This document shows positions 7,631 through 17,044 of a stretch of 64,000 nucleotides of DNA, one piece after another. The notes under the pieces are model-generated. The model was not told the origin of the DNA. It worked only from the letters and a program-made list of their open reading frames with translations, and made no database searches. Source of the DNA: Pseudoramibacter porci (GTDB lineage Bacteria > Bacillota > Clostridia > Eubacteriales > Eubacteriaceae); NCBI RefSeq assembly GCF_009696145.1, contig NZ_VUMO01000004.1:107896-171895 (forward strand), written 5' to 3'. The position numbers were made by a program, and so were the translations under genes. How positions within the stretch are numbered: the stretch's first letter is position 1; each line of letters starts with the position of its first letter.

Positions 7631-10303
7631 ATGGGTTTAACGCCGATGATGCAGCAGTATCTGAAAATGCACGAGCAGGTGCCGGATTGCATTATGTTAT
7701 TTAGAGTCGGGGACTTCTTCGAAACATTTTTTGATGATGCGCTGACGGCATCTAAGGTGCTTGAAATTGCGCTGACAGGAAAACAATGTGGACTGGATGA
7801 ACCGGCGCCGATGTGCGGCGTGCCCCATCATGCGGCAGAACCGTATATTGCCAAGCTGGTCGAAAGAGGTTACAAGGTTGCCGTGTGCGAACAGATGGAA
7901 GACCCGTCTTTAGCCAAGGGCTTAGTCAAACGTGAAATCATCAAAGTCATTACGCCGGGCACCATTACCTCAGACGGTGCGATTAAAGCGAAGGAAAATA
8001 ATTATCTTGCTTCGCTTTACGGCGGACGGGGCAGTATCGGGCTGGCTTACGTCGATTTGACAACAGGAGATTTTAATACGACGGAAATTCCGAACACACC
8101 TGAACAGAATGAGCTGATGGGTGAAATTGGAAAGATCGGTCCGTCGGAAATCATCATGAGTTCAAGTCTGTTCAAGCAGTCAAAATTTGTCCATCAGCTG
8201 AAAATGCGTTTTAATTGTATGGTGTCGCTGTATGCCGATCAGCATTATCAGCTCGATTCCGGAAAAGAAGTGGTTAAAGAGCAGTTTCACGTTTTTGCGC
8301 TGGATGCTCTGGGATTAAAGGATCATGACGAGGCAGTTCGGGCTTCGGGGGCGCTTTTGGATTATATTGAATCGTCTCAAAAAAAAGTTTTAACCCATAT
8401 CAATCACATCTCTTTTTATAAAACCAGCGAGTACATGCTCTTGGATTTGTCGACGCGGCGCAATTTGGAACTGACTGAAACCTTGAGACATGTCGAAAAG
8501 CGCGGCAGTCTTCTTTGGGTCTTGGATCAGACGACGACGGCGATGGGCGGCAGAATGCTCAGACAATGGATCGAAGCGCCATTAATCGATCGAGATAAAA
8601 TTGAAATCCGCCAGCAATATGTGGCAGAACTGGTGGATAATCCAGGGGTACTCCAGGATTTTAAAATGATACTGGGGAAAATTTACGACTTGGAGCGGAT
8701 CTGTGGAAAGATTTCTTTTGGAACGGTGAATCCGAAAGACATGCTGTCACTTAAACAGTCGGTTGGCATGCTTCCGGCATTGCGAGACTGCATCAACAGC
8801 ATTCAAGCGCCAAAGCTTCAGCAGGCCTTTGGTCAGGCGGATGATCTCGAAGACATTTACCAGCTCATCGCGTCAGGCATTTCAGACGACGCGCCTTTCG
8901 TTTTGAAAGACGGCGGCGTGATTAAGACGGGCTACAATCAGGAAATTGATGAATATAGAGAGGCACAGAGCAAAGGCAAAGACTGGCTGAAGAATCTGGA
9001 GGGTGCAGAACGAGAAAAGACCGGCATCAAATCGTTGAAGGTGAAATACAATCGGGTCTTTGGCTATTTCATTGAAGTGACCAAAAGTAATTTGGACTTG
9101 GTCCCGGAGCATTATATTCGAAAACAGACCCTAGCCAATTCTGAACGGTTTTTCACACCCGAATTAAAGGAGATGGAGACAAAAATTCTCGGCGCAGAGC
9201 AGCGGCTTTCCCAGCTTGAGTATCAGATTTTTTCTGATATCCGGGAAAAAATCATGGCGCAGATTAAGCGGATTCAAAAGCGTGCTCACGACGTCGCCTT
9301 CTTGGACGCCCTTTATTCTCTTGCCGCAGTTGCTGTTTCCAATCATTACGTGAAGCCGGAAATTGCGGACGATGGGGTCATTGAAATGTACAACAGCCGT
9401 CATCCAGTGGCCGAGATGCTAATGGACGAGGGTACCTTTGTATCCAACGACTGTTTACTTGATTTAGCAGAAAATAGGATGATGTTGATCACGGGGCCCA
9501 ATATGGCTGGAAAATCCACGTATATCAGACAAGTGGCAGTCATTACGCTGATGGCGCAGATTGGCTCATTCGTTCCAGCGGACAGTGCCCATATCGGGAT
9601 TTGCGACCGCATTTTCACAAGAATCGGAGCATCGGACGACCTTACGACAGGTCAGAGCACTTTTATGGTCGAGATGTCTGAAGTTTCCAATATTTTAAAA
9701 AATGCGACACAGCATTCCCTCGTGATCTTGGATGAAATCGGCCGTGGCACCAGCACTTTTGACGGCGTCAGCATTGCGTGGGCGGTGGCAGAGTATCTGT
9801 CTAATCCATTGACCATTGGTGCGCGGACGCTGTTCGCAACGCATTATCATGAACTCACGCAATTAGAAGATCAGCAGCCAGGGGTTAAAAATTTAAGTAT
9901 CGGTCTAAAAGAAACACCTGAAGGTGTTGTGTTTTTAAGAAAGATTCGTCACCAACCGGCCGATCAAAGTTATGGCATTGAGGTCGCTCGACTGGCGGGT
10001 TTTCCTAAAATCGTGACCCAGCGGGCGAAAGCGATTTTAGAGGAATTGGAGGCTGAAGCACCGGTCTCTAGTTTGTATAGAAAAGACCCAGCATTTCCTG
10101 AGAATGACAATCAAATCGGTTTTTTTACGGAAATGGTGCCGAAAAATTCAAAGCCAGAGCCTGAAAATGAGATGAAGCCGGCAGAAAAGGAAGTGTTGTC
10201 TCAGATTTGTGAGGCGGATTTAAACAGCATGACGCCGATTCAAGCACTTAACCTGCTCAGTACATTAAAAACAGAATTAACAGTACCTGAGACAGAGTCA
10301 TAA
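7631..10303 (+). CDS. mutS: DNA mismatch repair protein MutS
   Basis: Mismatch-recognition ATPase of methyl-independent mismatch repair. The 890 aa show the mismatch-binding N-terminal domain with the F-x-E motif (VGDFFETF, about residues 26-33), the connector, lever and clamp domains, and the ABC-type ATPase with Walker A GPNMAGKST (about residue 622), Walker B VILDEIGRGTST and the downstream FATHYHEL. The ATG at 7631 is preferred over a GTG at 7622 because the Shine-Dalgarno AGGAAG sits 8 bases before the ATG and overlaps the GTG. It lies 11 bases before mutL in the same operon. Confidence 0.96.
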   Translation: MGLTPMMQQYLKMHEQVPDCIMLFRVGDFFETFFDDALTASKVLEIALTGKQCGLDEPAPMCGVPHHAAEPYIAKLVERGYKVAVCEQMEDPSLAKGLVKREIIKVITPGTITSDGAIKAKENNYLASLYGGRGSIGLAYVDLTTGDFNTTEIPNTPEQNELMGEIGKIGPSEIIMSSSLFKQSKFVHQLKMRFNCMVSLYADQHYQLDSGKEVVKEQFHVFALDALGLKDHDEAVRASGALLDYIESSQKKVLTHINHISFYKTSEYMLLDLSTRRNLELTETLRHVEKRGSLLWVLDQTTTAMGGRMLRQWIEAPLIDRDKIEIRQQYVAELVDNPGVLQDFKMILGKIYDLERICGKISFGTVNPKDMLSLKQSVGMLPALRDCINSIQAPKLQQAFGQADDLEDIYQLIASGISDDAPFVLKDGGVIKTGYNQEIDEYREAQSKGKDWLKNLEGAEREKTGIKSLKVKYNRVFGYFIEVTKSNLDLVPEHYIRKQTLANSERFFTPELKEMETKILGAEQRLSQLEYQIFSDIREKIMAQIKRIQKRAHDVAFLDALYSLAAVAVSNHYVKPEIADDGVIEMYNSRHPVAEMLMDEGTFVSNDCLLDLAENRMMLITGPNMAGKSTYIRQVAVITLMAQIGSFVPADSAHIGICDRIFTRIGASDDLTTGQSTFMVEMSEVSNILKNATQHSLVILDEIGRGTSTFDGVSIAWAVAEYLSNPLTIGARTLFATHYHELTQLEDQQPGVKNLSIGLKETPEGVVFLRKIRHQPADQSYGIEVARLAGFPKIVTQRAKAILEELEAEAPVSSLYRKDPAFPENDNQIGFFTEMVPKNSKPEPENEMKPAEKEVLSQICEADLNSMTPIQALNLLSTLKTELTVPETES

Positions 10304-10314
10304 AAAGGAGCGAG

Positions 10315-12204
10315 ATGTTGAAAATTAAAATGTTGGCACCGGCGACCATTGAAAAGATCGCAGCGGGTGAGGTTATTGTCCGCCCAGCGTCTGTCGTCAA
10401 GGAGCTGGCGGAAAACGCCATTGATGCGGGCAGTGACCGCATTCGTGTCGATATCGAACAAGGCGGCAAGCGCAGCATTCGCATCCGCGATAATGGTGAA
10501 GGCATCCGATACAATGAGGTTAAGCTGGCTTTCGCGCGGCACGCAACGAGCAAGCTCTCTCAGATCGAAGATTTAAATCATTTGGAAACCTTGGGATTTC
10601 GCGGGGAGGCGTTGGCCAGTGTCGCGGCGATTTCCCGAGTGACGATCCGCACCATTTCAAAATCAGAGGAGCTTGGCAGTGAAACGACTTTTGAAGGTGG
10701 ACACTGTACCGCACAGCGGGTGCTGCCATACGACAAAGGGACAGATATCTGTGTCAGAGATTTATTTTATAATGTGCCGGCTAGACAGAAGCACATGATG
10801 AAAGACAAGACGGAAGAACGGGTTATTCACCAGGTGATGGGGCGGATCGCATTGTCCCATCCTGAAATTGCCTTTGATTTTATCTCAGACGGGCGAAAAA
10901 TTTTTTCGACGCCGGGAGATGGCCGTCTCCAAAGCGTGATCGAATGCTTGTACGGCCGATCTTTTTTTAAATCGCTTAAGAAATTGGACGCAAAAAACGA
11001 ACCCATGGAATTACAGGGGTATATCGGCGACTTAACCAGTATGCGCAGTTCGAAAGACCGGCAGATTTTGTTCATTAACGGCCGAACCGTTGAAAACCGC
11101 GGACTCTCGCGGGCATTTGAAGAAGCTTATCAAGGGTACCTGATGAATCACAAACACCCGGTGGGCATCATTTTCATGACGCTGCCGGGCAGAATGTTGG
11201 ACGTCAACATGCATCCTTCAAAAATGGAAATCGGAATACTGAATCAAAGCTTGGTTGATATTCTGTTTCGCCAGGAAATTCGGCGCGCGGTTCAGCAAAT
11301 GGATTTAACCGTTGATTTGAGTGAAAAGATCGCGCCATCGCCAGAGGTGCAAAAAACGGAGGCGTACATCGAGCCCAATTCGCCATTGCCGAAGGTTTGC
11401 GAAGCACCAGAGCAGACAATGCTTTCGGGTTTTCAAAAAACACCTCTTGATCTAAAACCACAGCGCCCAATTAAAATACCTGAAAAGGCAGGTCAATTTC
11501 AACGAACGGCAATTAAAGACACGCCTTCGGAAGTAACAGAAAATCGGACGCAATATCGCGCGGCAGCACAGCAGCCGCTGTATGATCAGCAGGCGGCTGA
11601 AGTCGGTCGGCCTCATCTGGATTTATCGGGCACACGGATTATTGGACAATTATTTAAAACTTTTATTCTTTTGGAAAAAGAAGACATTGCCGTTTTAATT
11701 GATCAGCACGCCGCCCATGAGGCCTTTATGTTTGAAAATCTCAAGAAAAAAATGATGGGCAGCGAACGCGTTCCTTCGCAAGCCTTGTTAGTGCCTGAAG
11801 TTGTCGATGTGTCGAGAGAAATGGTCTTGCAATTGGATACCCTTCAAACGCAGCTCGAGGCAAAGGGATTTTTTTGCGAAGTGTCCGGCGAAACGTCATT
11901 GTGTGTGAAAAGTGTGCCGGTTTTGCTTGGAGAGCCGCAGTCGGCGGAGTTGCTTCCGATGTGGATTGAAAATATCATGACAGGAGACCCTGCGCTAAAA
12001 GAAAAGCAGTGGCTAAAAATTGCAACCATGGCCTGCAAAGCAGCAGTCAAGGGGAATCAGGAATTGGATGAGCGCGAGATTAGAAAGCTTTTAAATGATT
12101 TAATGACATTAGAAAATCCCTATACCTGTCCCCATGGACGGCCGATTATTTTGTATTTAAAAAAATACGAATTGGAAAAATTTTTTAAAAGGGTGGTTTC
12201 ATGA
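10315..12204 (+). CDS. mutL: DNA mismatch repair endonuclease MutL
   Basis: GHKL ATPase that couples MutS to strand cleavage. The N-terminal ATPase has KELAENAIDAG, DNGEGI and GFRGEAL. A variable linker (about residues 340-440) precedes the C-terminal dimer/endonuclease domain, which contains the metal motif DQHA(X)2E(X)4E (about residue 463) and CPHGRP near the end. The intact DQHA motif means this MutL should nick DNA itself, as in bacteria without MutH. At 629 aa it is normal. AAAAGGAG precedes the ATG. Its stop overlaps the miaA start (ATGA), indicating translational coupling. Confidence 0.95.
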   Translation: MLKIKMLAPATIEKIAAGEVIVRPASVVKELAENAIDAGSDRIRVDIEQGGKRSIRIRDNGEGIRYNEVKLAFARHATSKLSQIEDLNHLETLGFRGEALASVAAISRVTIRTISKSEELGSETTFEGGHCTAQRVLPYDKGTDICVRDLFYNVPARQKHMMKDKTEERVIHQVMGRIALSHPEIAFDFISDGRKIFSTPGDGRLQSVIECLYGRSFFKSLKKLDAKNEPMELQGYIGDLTSMRSSKDRQILFINGRTVENRGLSRAFEEAYQGYLMNHKHPVGIIFMTLPGRMLDVNMHPSKMEIGILNQSLVDILFRQEIRRAVQQMDLTVDLSEKIAPSPEVQKTEAYIEPNSPLPKVCEAPEQTMLSGFQKTPLDLKPQRPIKIPEKAGQFQRTAIKDTPSEVTENRTQYRAAAQQPLYDQQAAEVGRPHLDLSGTRIIGQLFKTFILLEKEDIAVLIDQHAAHEAFMFENLKKKMMGSERVPSQALLVPEVVDVSREMVLQLDTLQTQLEAKGFFCEVSGETSLCVKSVPVLLGEPQSAELLPMWIENIMTGDPALKEKQWLKIATMACKAAVKGNQELDEREIRKLLNDLMTLENPYTCPHGRPIILYLKKYELEKFFKRVVS

Positions 12205-13187
12205 ATAAGCGGCAGAAAGGAGAAAAGCCGGTTGTTCCGGTAATTGTCGGACCAACGGCGTCGGGGAAAACCAGTCTTTCTATTGATATTGCTAAACATT
12301 TCGACGGAGAAATTGTATCAGCGGATTCGATGCAGATTTACCGAAGAATGAATATTGGAACGGCCAAACCGACTGAAACAGAGAAGCAGGGAATTGTCCA
12401 TCATCTAATGGATTTTGTCGAGCCGGATCAAGCTTTTAGTGTGGCGGATTACAAAGACAGCGCGATTGCGGCGATTCACGATATCGTCGATCGAGGAAAA
12501 ACAGCGATAATCGTCGGCGGAACGGGACTGTACATTAATGCGTTGACGCAGAAATGGGGCTTTCCAGATATTAAGACAGATCCAGAAATTCGGAGAAAGT
12601 TGACAGCGGCGTACAACACACAGCCGCCAGAGGCTATTTACAAGCGTTTAGAACAAATCGATCCAGAGGCTGCGGCAAAAATTCATCCACATAATCATAA
12701 GCGTGTCATTCGCGCGCTTGAAATCTATGAGACAACAGGCAAAACCAAGACCTATTGGGAAGGCCAGGTGCGAAAAATTGATTTGCCCTTTGATTATCTG
12801 CTTTTAGGCATTCAAATGTCGCGGGACGTTTTATATCAAAGGATCGACGAACGGGTCGATTTAATGATAAAAGATGGCTTGGTTGAGGAGGTTCGCGGTC
12901 TTTTAAATGATGGGTATGATCCAGCTCTTGTATCGATGCAGGCGCTGGGGTATAAAGAAATCGTGCCGGTTTTGAAAGGACAAGCTACTTTAGAGGAACA
13001 GGTCAGAATACTCAAACGCGACACACGGCATTTTGCGAAACGGCAGCTGACGTGGTTCAGAAAAAACACAGATATTCATTGGTTCGACGTAGAAAAAAAC
13101 AAAGACCGTGAACAATTAGCCGATCAAATGATACAATACATTGAGAATTACAAAGGGGAATACAACATTGAACGATACTCTTATTGA
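12201..13187 (+). CDS. miaA: tRNA dimethylallyltransferase MiaA
   Basis: Transfers a dimethylallyl group to N6 of A37 in tRNAs reading UNN codons, making i6A that MiaB then methylthiolates. The P-loop GPTASGKTS is at about residues 17-25, followed by SADSMQIYR, GGTGLYINAL and RRDTRHFAKRQLTWFR-like C-terminal motifs (here KRDTRHFAKRQLTWFR). The 328 aa are slightly longer than the usual 310; the last 20 bases run into the next gene. It overlaps the mutL stop by 4 bases. The usual neighbour hfq is missing between miaA and ynbB. Confidence 0.95.
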   Translation: MNKRQKGEKPVVPVIVGPTASGKTSLSIDIAKHFDGEIVSADSMQIYRRMNIGTAKPTETEKQGIVHHLMDFVEPDQAFSVADYKDSAIAAIHDIVDRGKTAIIVGGTGLYINALTQKWGFPDIKTDPEIRRKLTAAYNTQPPEAIYKRLEQIDPEAAAKIHPHNHKRVIRALEIYETTGKTKTYWEGQVRKIDLPFDYLLLGIQMSRDVLYQRIDERVDLMIKDGLVEEVRGLLNDGYDPALVSMQALGYKEIVPVLKGQATLEEQVRILKRDTRHFAKRQLTWFRKNTDIHWFDVEKNKDREQLADQMIQYIENYKGEYNIERYSY

Positions 13188-14490
13188 AAGCTATTTAGCT
13201 GAAAATTTTCATATTTCAAAAGAAGTGATTGATTTTGTCGAAAAGTCGGAAGCAAAAATTTCAGATCGCATGGCCCATTGGAACAGACTGGCGGAGTACC
13301 ATCAGTTTAAGGTGATTCAGGCGATGCAGAAAGTCGGTCTGAGCGATCGCCATTTCCATCCGACGACAGGCTACGGCTACGATGACGAAGGTCGGGAAGC
13401 CACAGAAAAAATTTTCGCCGATGTTTTTGGCTGCGAAGCAGCTCTGGTTCGTCCGCAAATCACCTGCGGAACTCACGCCATTTCGCTTTGCCTGTACGGT
13501 GTGCTCCGTCCAGGAGACGAGCTTTTGTCGATTAGTGGAGATCCCTACGATACGGTCCGAACCTTTATCGGCGCAAAAGGAGAAGAAAAGGGAAAAGGTA
13601 CGCTGACCGATTTGGGCGTGATTTTCAATCAGATCGAATTAATGGCGGACGGGATTTTTGACACAGAAAAAATCATGAATGCCATTTCTGAAAAAACGAA
13701 AATGGTCTACATTCAGCGTTCAACCGGCTACAGCTGGCGGAAAGCCATCACTTTATCTGAAATTCAGAGAATCTGCACAGCTATTAAAGCTAAATGGCCG
13801 AAAGTTGTGATTTTCGTTGATAATTGCTATGGAGAATTTTTAGATGAAAAGGAACCGGTCGCGGTCGGGGCCGATTTAATGGCCGGCTCGCTCATCAAAA
13901 ATCCAGGCGGCGGTTTGGCACCGACGGGCGGTTATACGGCAGGCCGGGCTGATTTGGTTCAGCTTTGCGCCAATCGTTTGGCAGCACCTGGTATTGGTGG
14001 CGAAACAGGAGCGACCCTTGGCATTACCAGAACATTCCTTCAAGGCTTTTTTCAGGCGCCTTATATTGTTTCTCAGGCGATGAAAACGGCGATTTTGGTC
14101 GGTGCGGTTTATAAAAATCTTGGTTATCCAGTTTGTCCGGACGTGGACGATTACCGGTCGGACATCATTCAAAGTATTCGGCTGGGTGATCCAAAGGCTG
14201 TTGAAGTTTTCTGTCAGGCAGTTCAAAAGGCGGCGCCGGTCGATTCCTTTGTAACGCCGGTTCCGTGGGATATGCCGGGGTACGACGTGCCGGTGATCAT
14301 GGCCGCTGGTGCTTTTATTCAGGGATCGTCGATTGAACTGTCAGCAGATGCGCCGATGCGAGAACCCTACATCGTTTATTTTCAGGGCGGCTTAACTCAC
14401 GCCCACGGCAAGCTCGGATTAATGCTTTCGCTCCAGCAATTGGTTGATGCGGGATTTGTCAAACCGGAAAAACTTCATGCCCTTGACTGA
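13168..14490 (+). CDS. ynbB: YnbB-type PLP enzyme (methionine gamma-lyase family, 'aluminum resistance')
   Basis: Fold-type I PLP enzyme of the YnbB family, often annotated as a methionine gamma-lyase family or aluminum-resistance protein. The true substrate is unsettled. The PLP lysine is in SLIKNPGGG (about Lys244), and RPQITCGTHAI and GYSWR motifs are visible. I chose the TTG at 13168 because AAAGGGG lies 9 bases upstream; an earlier in-frame TTG at 13141 has no such site. With this start the gene overlaps the end of miaA by 20 bases and is 440 aa, near the family norm. The miaA-(hfq)-ynbB linkage is well known in Firmicutes. Confidence 0.88.
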   Translation: MNDTLIESYLAENFHISKEVIDFVEKSEAKISDRMAHWNRLAEYHQFKVIQAMQKVGLSDRHFHPTTGYGYDDEGREATEKIFADVFGCEAALVRPQITCGTHAISLCLYGVLRPGDELLSISGDPYDTVRTFIGAKGEEKGKGTLTDLGVIFNQIELMADGIFDTEKIMNAISEKTKMVYIQRSTGYSWRKAITLSEIQRICTAIKAKWPKVVIFVDNCYGEFLDEKEPVAVGADLMAGSLIKNPGGGLAPTGGYTAGRADLVQLCANRLAAPGIGGETGATLGITRTFLQGFFQAPYIVSQAMKTAILVGAVYKNLGYPVCPDVDDYRSDIIQSIRLGDPKAVEVFCQAVQKAAPVDSFVTPVPWDMPGYDVPVIMAAGAFIQGSSIELSADAPMREPYIVYFQGGLTHAHGKLGLMLSLQQLVDAGFVKPEKLHALD

Positions 14491-14508
14491 GAAAGCAGGA
14501 GGGAAAAC

Positions 14509-15357
14509 GTGAATAAAAAAGTTTCAAAGTTGAAAACGCTCAAACAAAAACAGGCGAAGAGTCAGCTGTCAGATCGAGAAAAGAGCGTACAGCAGGATTT
14601 AAAGGCTCAGCTTCAAAAACAAATTGACGCGTTGAATTTCGGAAACCTTAAACCAGAAGAAACTTATACAGAAGCGGAGAAAAAGCACGTGGCAGATTTA
14701 ACAGAAAAATTAAAAAAAGAATATTCGGAACAACAGATCACAGAGGCCGGCCGTCCCAATCACCCGACTGGCGAAGCAGGCCGTGCGATGCTCGAGCGTA
14801 TGAACGACAGTCACGGGCCGATGACGCAGTGGGCCTTATCCCATTTGCAGTTTGGCGAAAAAGACCGGGTGCTCGATATTGGCTGTGGCGGCGGCGCATG
14901 TATAGCCAGGTTATCGACGATGGTCAAGGACGGCACCTTTGTCGGTATTGACTACGCGAAAACTTCTGTTGAGGCGACACGCCAGTTTAATCAGGCCCTC
15001 ATTGACGCGGGGAAACTTGAGGTGATTGAGGCCTCTGTTTCCGATATGCCTTTTGCGGACGACACATTTGATAAAATTGTGACGGTGGAAAGTTATTATT
15101 TCTGGCCGGATTTTGAAACCGACATGCAAGAGGTTTACCGCGTCTTAAAACCCAGCGGACATTTTCTGTTGATCGCAGAAGTGTACGATCACGTTGGTCT
15201 GCCGCAGTCCGTTTTAGACAATATTCAGGCATATGAGATGCGTAATTTGGATCTCGATGGATTTATCGACGTTTTTGAAAAAACAGGATTTGCCGATATT
15301 GCAATCCACGTTAAACCGGGCGAGCGCTGGATTGCAGTTGAAGGCATTAAAGCATAA
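14509..15357 (+). CDS. Class I SAM-dependent methyltransferase with coiled-coil N-terminus
   Basis: A 282-aa methyltransferase of the Methyltransf_11/UbiE-like fold. Motif I is VLDIGCGGGA (about residue 121); the acidic ribose-binding residue follows in FVGIDYA; SDMPFADDTFDKIV is the motif II/III region. The first 85 or so residues are Lys/Gln/Glu-rich and predicted helical, an extension not typical of the family. The GTG start has GCAGGAGGG upstream. It lies 18 bases after ynbB and 24 before the aminopeptidase, so probably part of the same transcript. The substrate cannot be told from sequence. Confidence 0.8.
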   Translation: MNKKVSKLKTLKQKQAKSQLSDREKSVQQDLKAQLQKQIDALNFGNLKPEETYTEAEKKHVADLTEKLKKEYSEQQITEAGRPNHPTGEAGRAMLERMNDSHGPMTQWALSHLQFGEKDRVLDIGCGGGACIARLSTMVKDGTFVGIDYAKTSVEATRQFNQALIDAGKLEVIEASVSDMPFADDTFDKIVTVESYYFWPDFETDMQEVYRVLKPSGHFLLIAEVYDHVGLPQSVLDNIQAYEMRNLDLDGFIDVFEKTGFADIAIHVKPGERWIAVEGIKA

Positions 15358-15381
15358 GAAAAAAATGACAGGAGGCAATCA

Positions 15382-16803
15382 ATGGCAGCACAAACAATGA
15401 ATAAGGCGCTTGGCGCTGAATTTAAACTTGGTTGGAAAAAACTGGAACCAGGTGAAGACCAAAAGGTTCTGAATTATGCGGAAGACTACAAGGCATTTCT
15501 GGATGCGGGCAAGACAGAGAGGCTTTGTGCGGAAAATGCCGTGAAATTAGCAAAAGAAGCCGGATTTCGTTCGATTGAACAGGCTATTGAATCAGGCGAA
15601 ATAAAAAGCGGCGATAAAATTTACGCTATGCACCGAAATAAAACGGTCATGCTGTTTAAAATCGGCGAGGAGCCGCTGGAACAAGGCATGGCCGTTGTTG
15701 GCGCACACATGGATTGTCCGAGACTGGACCTTAAACCCATGCCGCTGTACGAAGATTCAAATATCGCTTATTTTAAAACCCATTATTACGGCGGCATCAA
15801 GAAATATCCATGGTTAACCCTGCCTCTGGCGCTTTATGGCACAGTCGTTAAAAAAGATGGCACCGTGGTGAAAATAACCATTGGCGACGCGCCAGACGAT
15901 CCGGTTTTCTGTATTTCAGATTTGTTGCCCCATTTATCTCAAAAGCTGAATCAAAAGAAAGTCTCCGAGGCTTTTGAAGGTGAACAGCTTAATCCGATGA
16001 TCGCCAGCAGACCCCTCAGCGGTGAAGAAGATGGCGAAGCGGTTAAAGCGACAGTGTTAAAATATTTAAATGAACACTATCAAATGACCGAAGATGATTT
16101 TGCATCCGCAGAATTTGAAATTGTACCAGCTGGAAAATCCCGAGATATTGGCTTTGACCGCTCGATGATCCTTGCATTCGGCCAAGACGATAGAATCTGC
16201 TCTTACGCAGCCGTCCGGGCAATGCTCGACGCATCAGACACGCCGCAGAAAACACAATGCGTTATTTTAGCAGATAAAGAAGAAATCGGCAGTTATGGCA
16301 ATACCGGTATGCAGTCCCGATTTTTTGAAAACACGCTGGCGGAATTGGTGGCGCTCCAGTCTGATGGATCAAATTCTCTTTTAGTTCGCCGCTGTTTATC
16401 ACATTCGTTCTGCTTATCTGCAGACGTAACGGCCGCCTACGATCCGAATTTCCCGAGCACGCACGACATGTATAACGCAACCTTTGCGGGAAAAGGGGTT
16501 GCTGTCAATAAATACGGCGGCGCTCGAGGAAAATCTGGCGGAAGCGATGCGAATCCGGAATTTTTGGGAAAGCTCAGAAAATGTTTCGATGAAGGCGGCG
16601 TGACATGGCAGCTGGGCGAAATGGGTAAAATAGATTTAGGCGGCGGCGGAACCATCGCTTATATGCTGGCTGCTTATGACATGGAAGTAGTTGACTGCGG
16701 AACACCGATTCTTTCGATGCATGCCCCGTGGGAACAGAGTACAAAGATTGACGCGTATATGACGTACAAAGCTTACCGCACGTTTTTCAATTACAAATGG
16801 TGA
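15382..16803 (+). CDS. apeA: M18 family aminopeptidase
   Basis: Dinuclear-zinc cytoplasmic aminopeptidase of the aspartyl aminopeptidase family, releasing N-terminal (often acidic) residues from peptides. Likely metal and catalytic residues are visible: His109 in GAHMDCP, an Asp in GQDDRIC (269/270), Glu300/Glu301 in DKEEIGSYG, an Asp in SADVTAAYD and His447 in SMHAPWE. The 473 aa fit the bacterial M18 class. The start follows ACAGGAGGC. A strong terminator 20 bases after the stop ends the unit that begins at nnr. Confidence 0.92.
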   Translation: MAAQTMNKALGAEFKLGWKKLEPGEDQKVLNYAEDYKAFLDAGKTERLCAENAVKLAKEAGFRSIEQAIESGEIKSGDKIYAMHRNKTVMLFKIGEEPLEQGMAVVGAHMDCPRLDLKPMPLYEDSNIAYFKTHYYGGIKKYPWLTLPLALYGTVVKKDGTVVKITIGDAPDDPVFCISDLLPHLSQKLNQKKVSEAFEGEQLNPMIASRPLSGEEDGEAVKATVLKYLNEHYQMTEDDFASAEFEIVPAGKSRDIGFDRSMILAFGQDDRICSYAAVRAMLDASDTPQKTQCVILADKEEIGSYGNTGMQSRFFENTLAELVALQSDGSNSLLVRRCLSHSFCLSADVTAAYDPNFPSTHDMYNATFAGKGVAVNKYGGARGKSGGSDANPEFLGKLRKCFDEGGVTWQLGEMGKIDLGGGGTIAYMLAAYDMEVVDCGTPILSMHAPWEQSTKIDAYMTYKAYRTFFNYKW

Positions 16804-16823
16804 GGAAATGTATTAATTAACAG

Positions 16824-16853
16824 ACAAGCGGCGTAATCGCCGCTTGTTTTTTT
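16824..16853 (+). terminator. Intrinsic terminator after M18 aminopeptidase
   Basis: ACAAGCGGCG at 16824-16833 pairs perfectly with CGCCGCTTGT at 16838-16847 over a TAAT loop, followed by seven Ts. Confidence 0.95.
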
Positions 16854-16882
16854 ATATAAACGCGGATTTCTTAATTATCTAA

Positions 16883-16900
16883 TTGTTTACAGAAATACAA
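16883..16900 (+). promoter_or_regulatory. Possible Rex operator at rnf promoter
   Basis: TTGTTTACAGAAATACAA has TTGT/ACAA ends 18 bp apart like the clostridial Rex box TTGTTAA-N4-TTAACAA, with a good left half and a weaker right half. It overlaps the -35 element at 16886-16891. A rex gene lies at 60202. Confidence 0.4.
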
Positions 16901-16914
16901 TATATAGCTATAAT
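16886..16914 (+). promoter_or_regulatory. Promoter of the rnf operon
   Basis: TTTACA at 16886-16891, 17-bp spacer, perfect TATAAT at 16909-16914. The leader to rnfC would be about 125 bases; it shows no riboswitch I recognise. Confidence 0.75.
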
Positions 16915-17044
16915 TGCCGAGATATTAAAAAATAGTACCATATGTATGATAGCAAACGTTTTCTTGATGGTATAAAATATACTGTTCATTTTCTTTTAAG
17001 AATGTTAAAATAATGAGGAAAATTTATAAGTAGAGGTGTTTGAC

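Noticed and set aside
7144..7704. Open frame of 186 codons bridging miaB and mutS in another frame
   Set aside because: Overlaps two certain genes, no family resemblance, no RBS.
16915..17044. Riboswitch or attenuator in the rnf leader
   Set aside because: The 130-base leader is AT-rich with no recognisable aptamer strands and no terminator hairpin.
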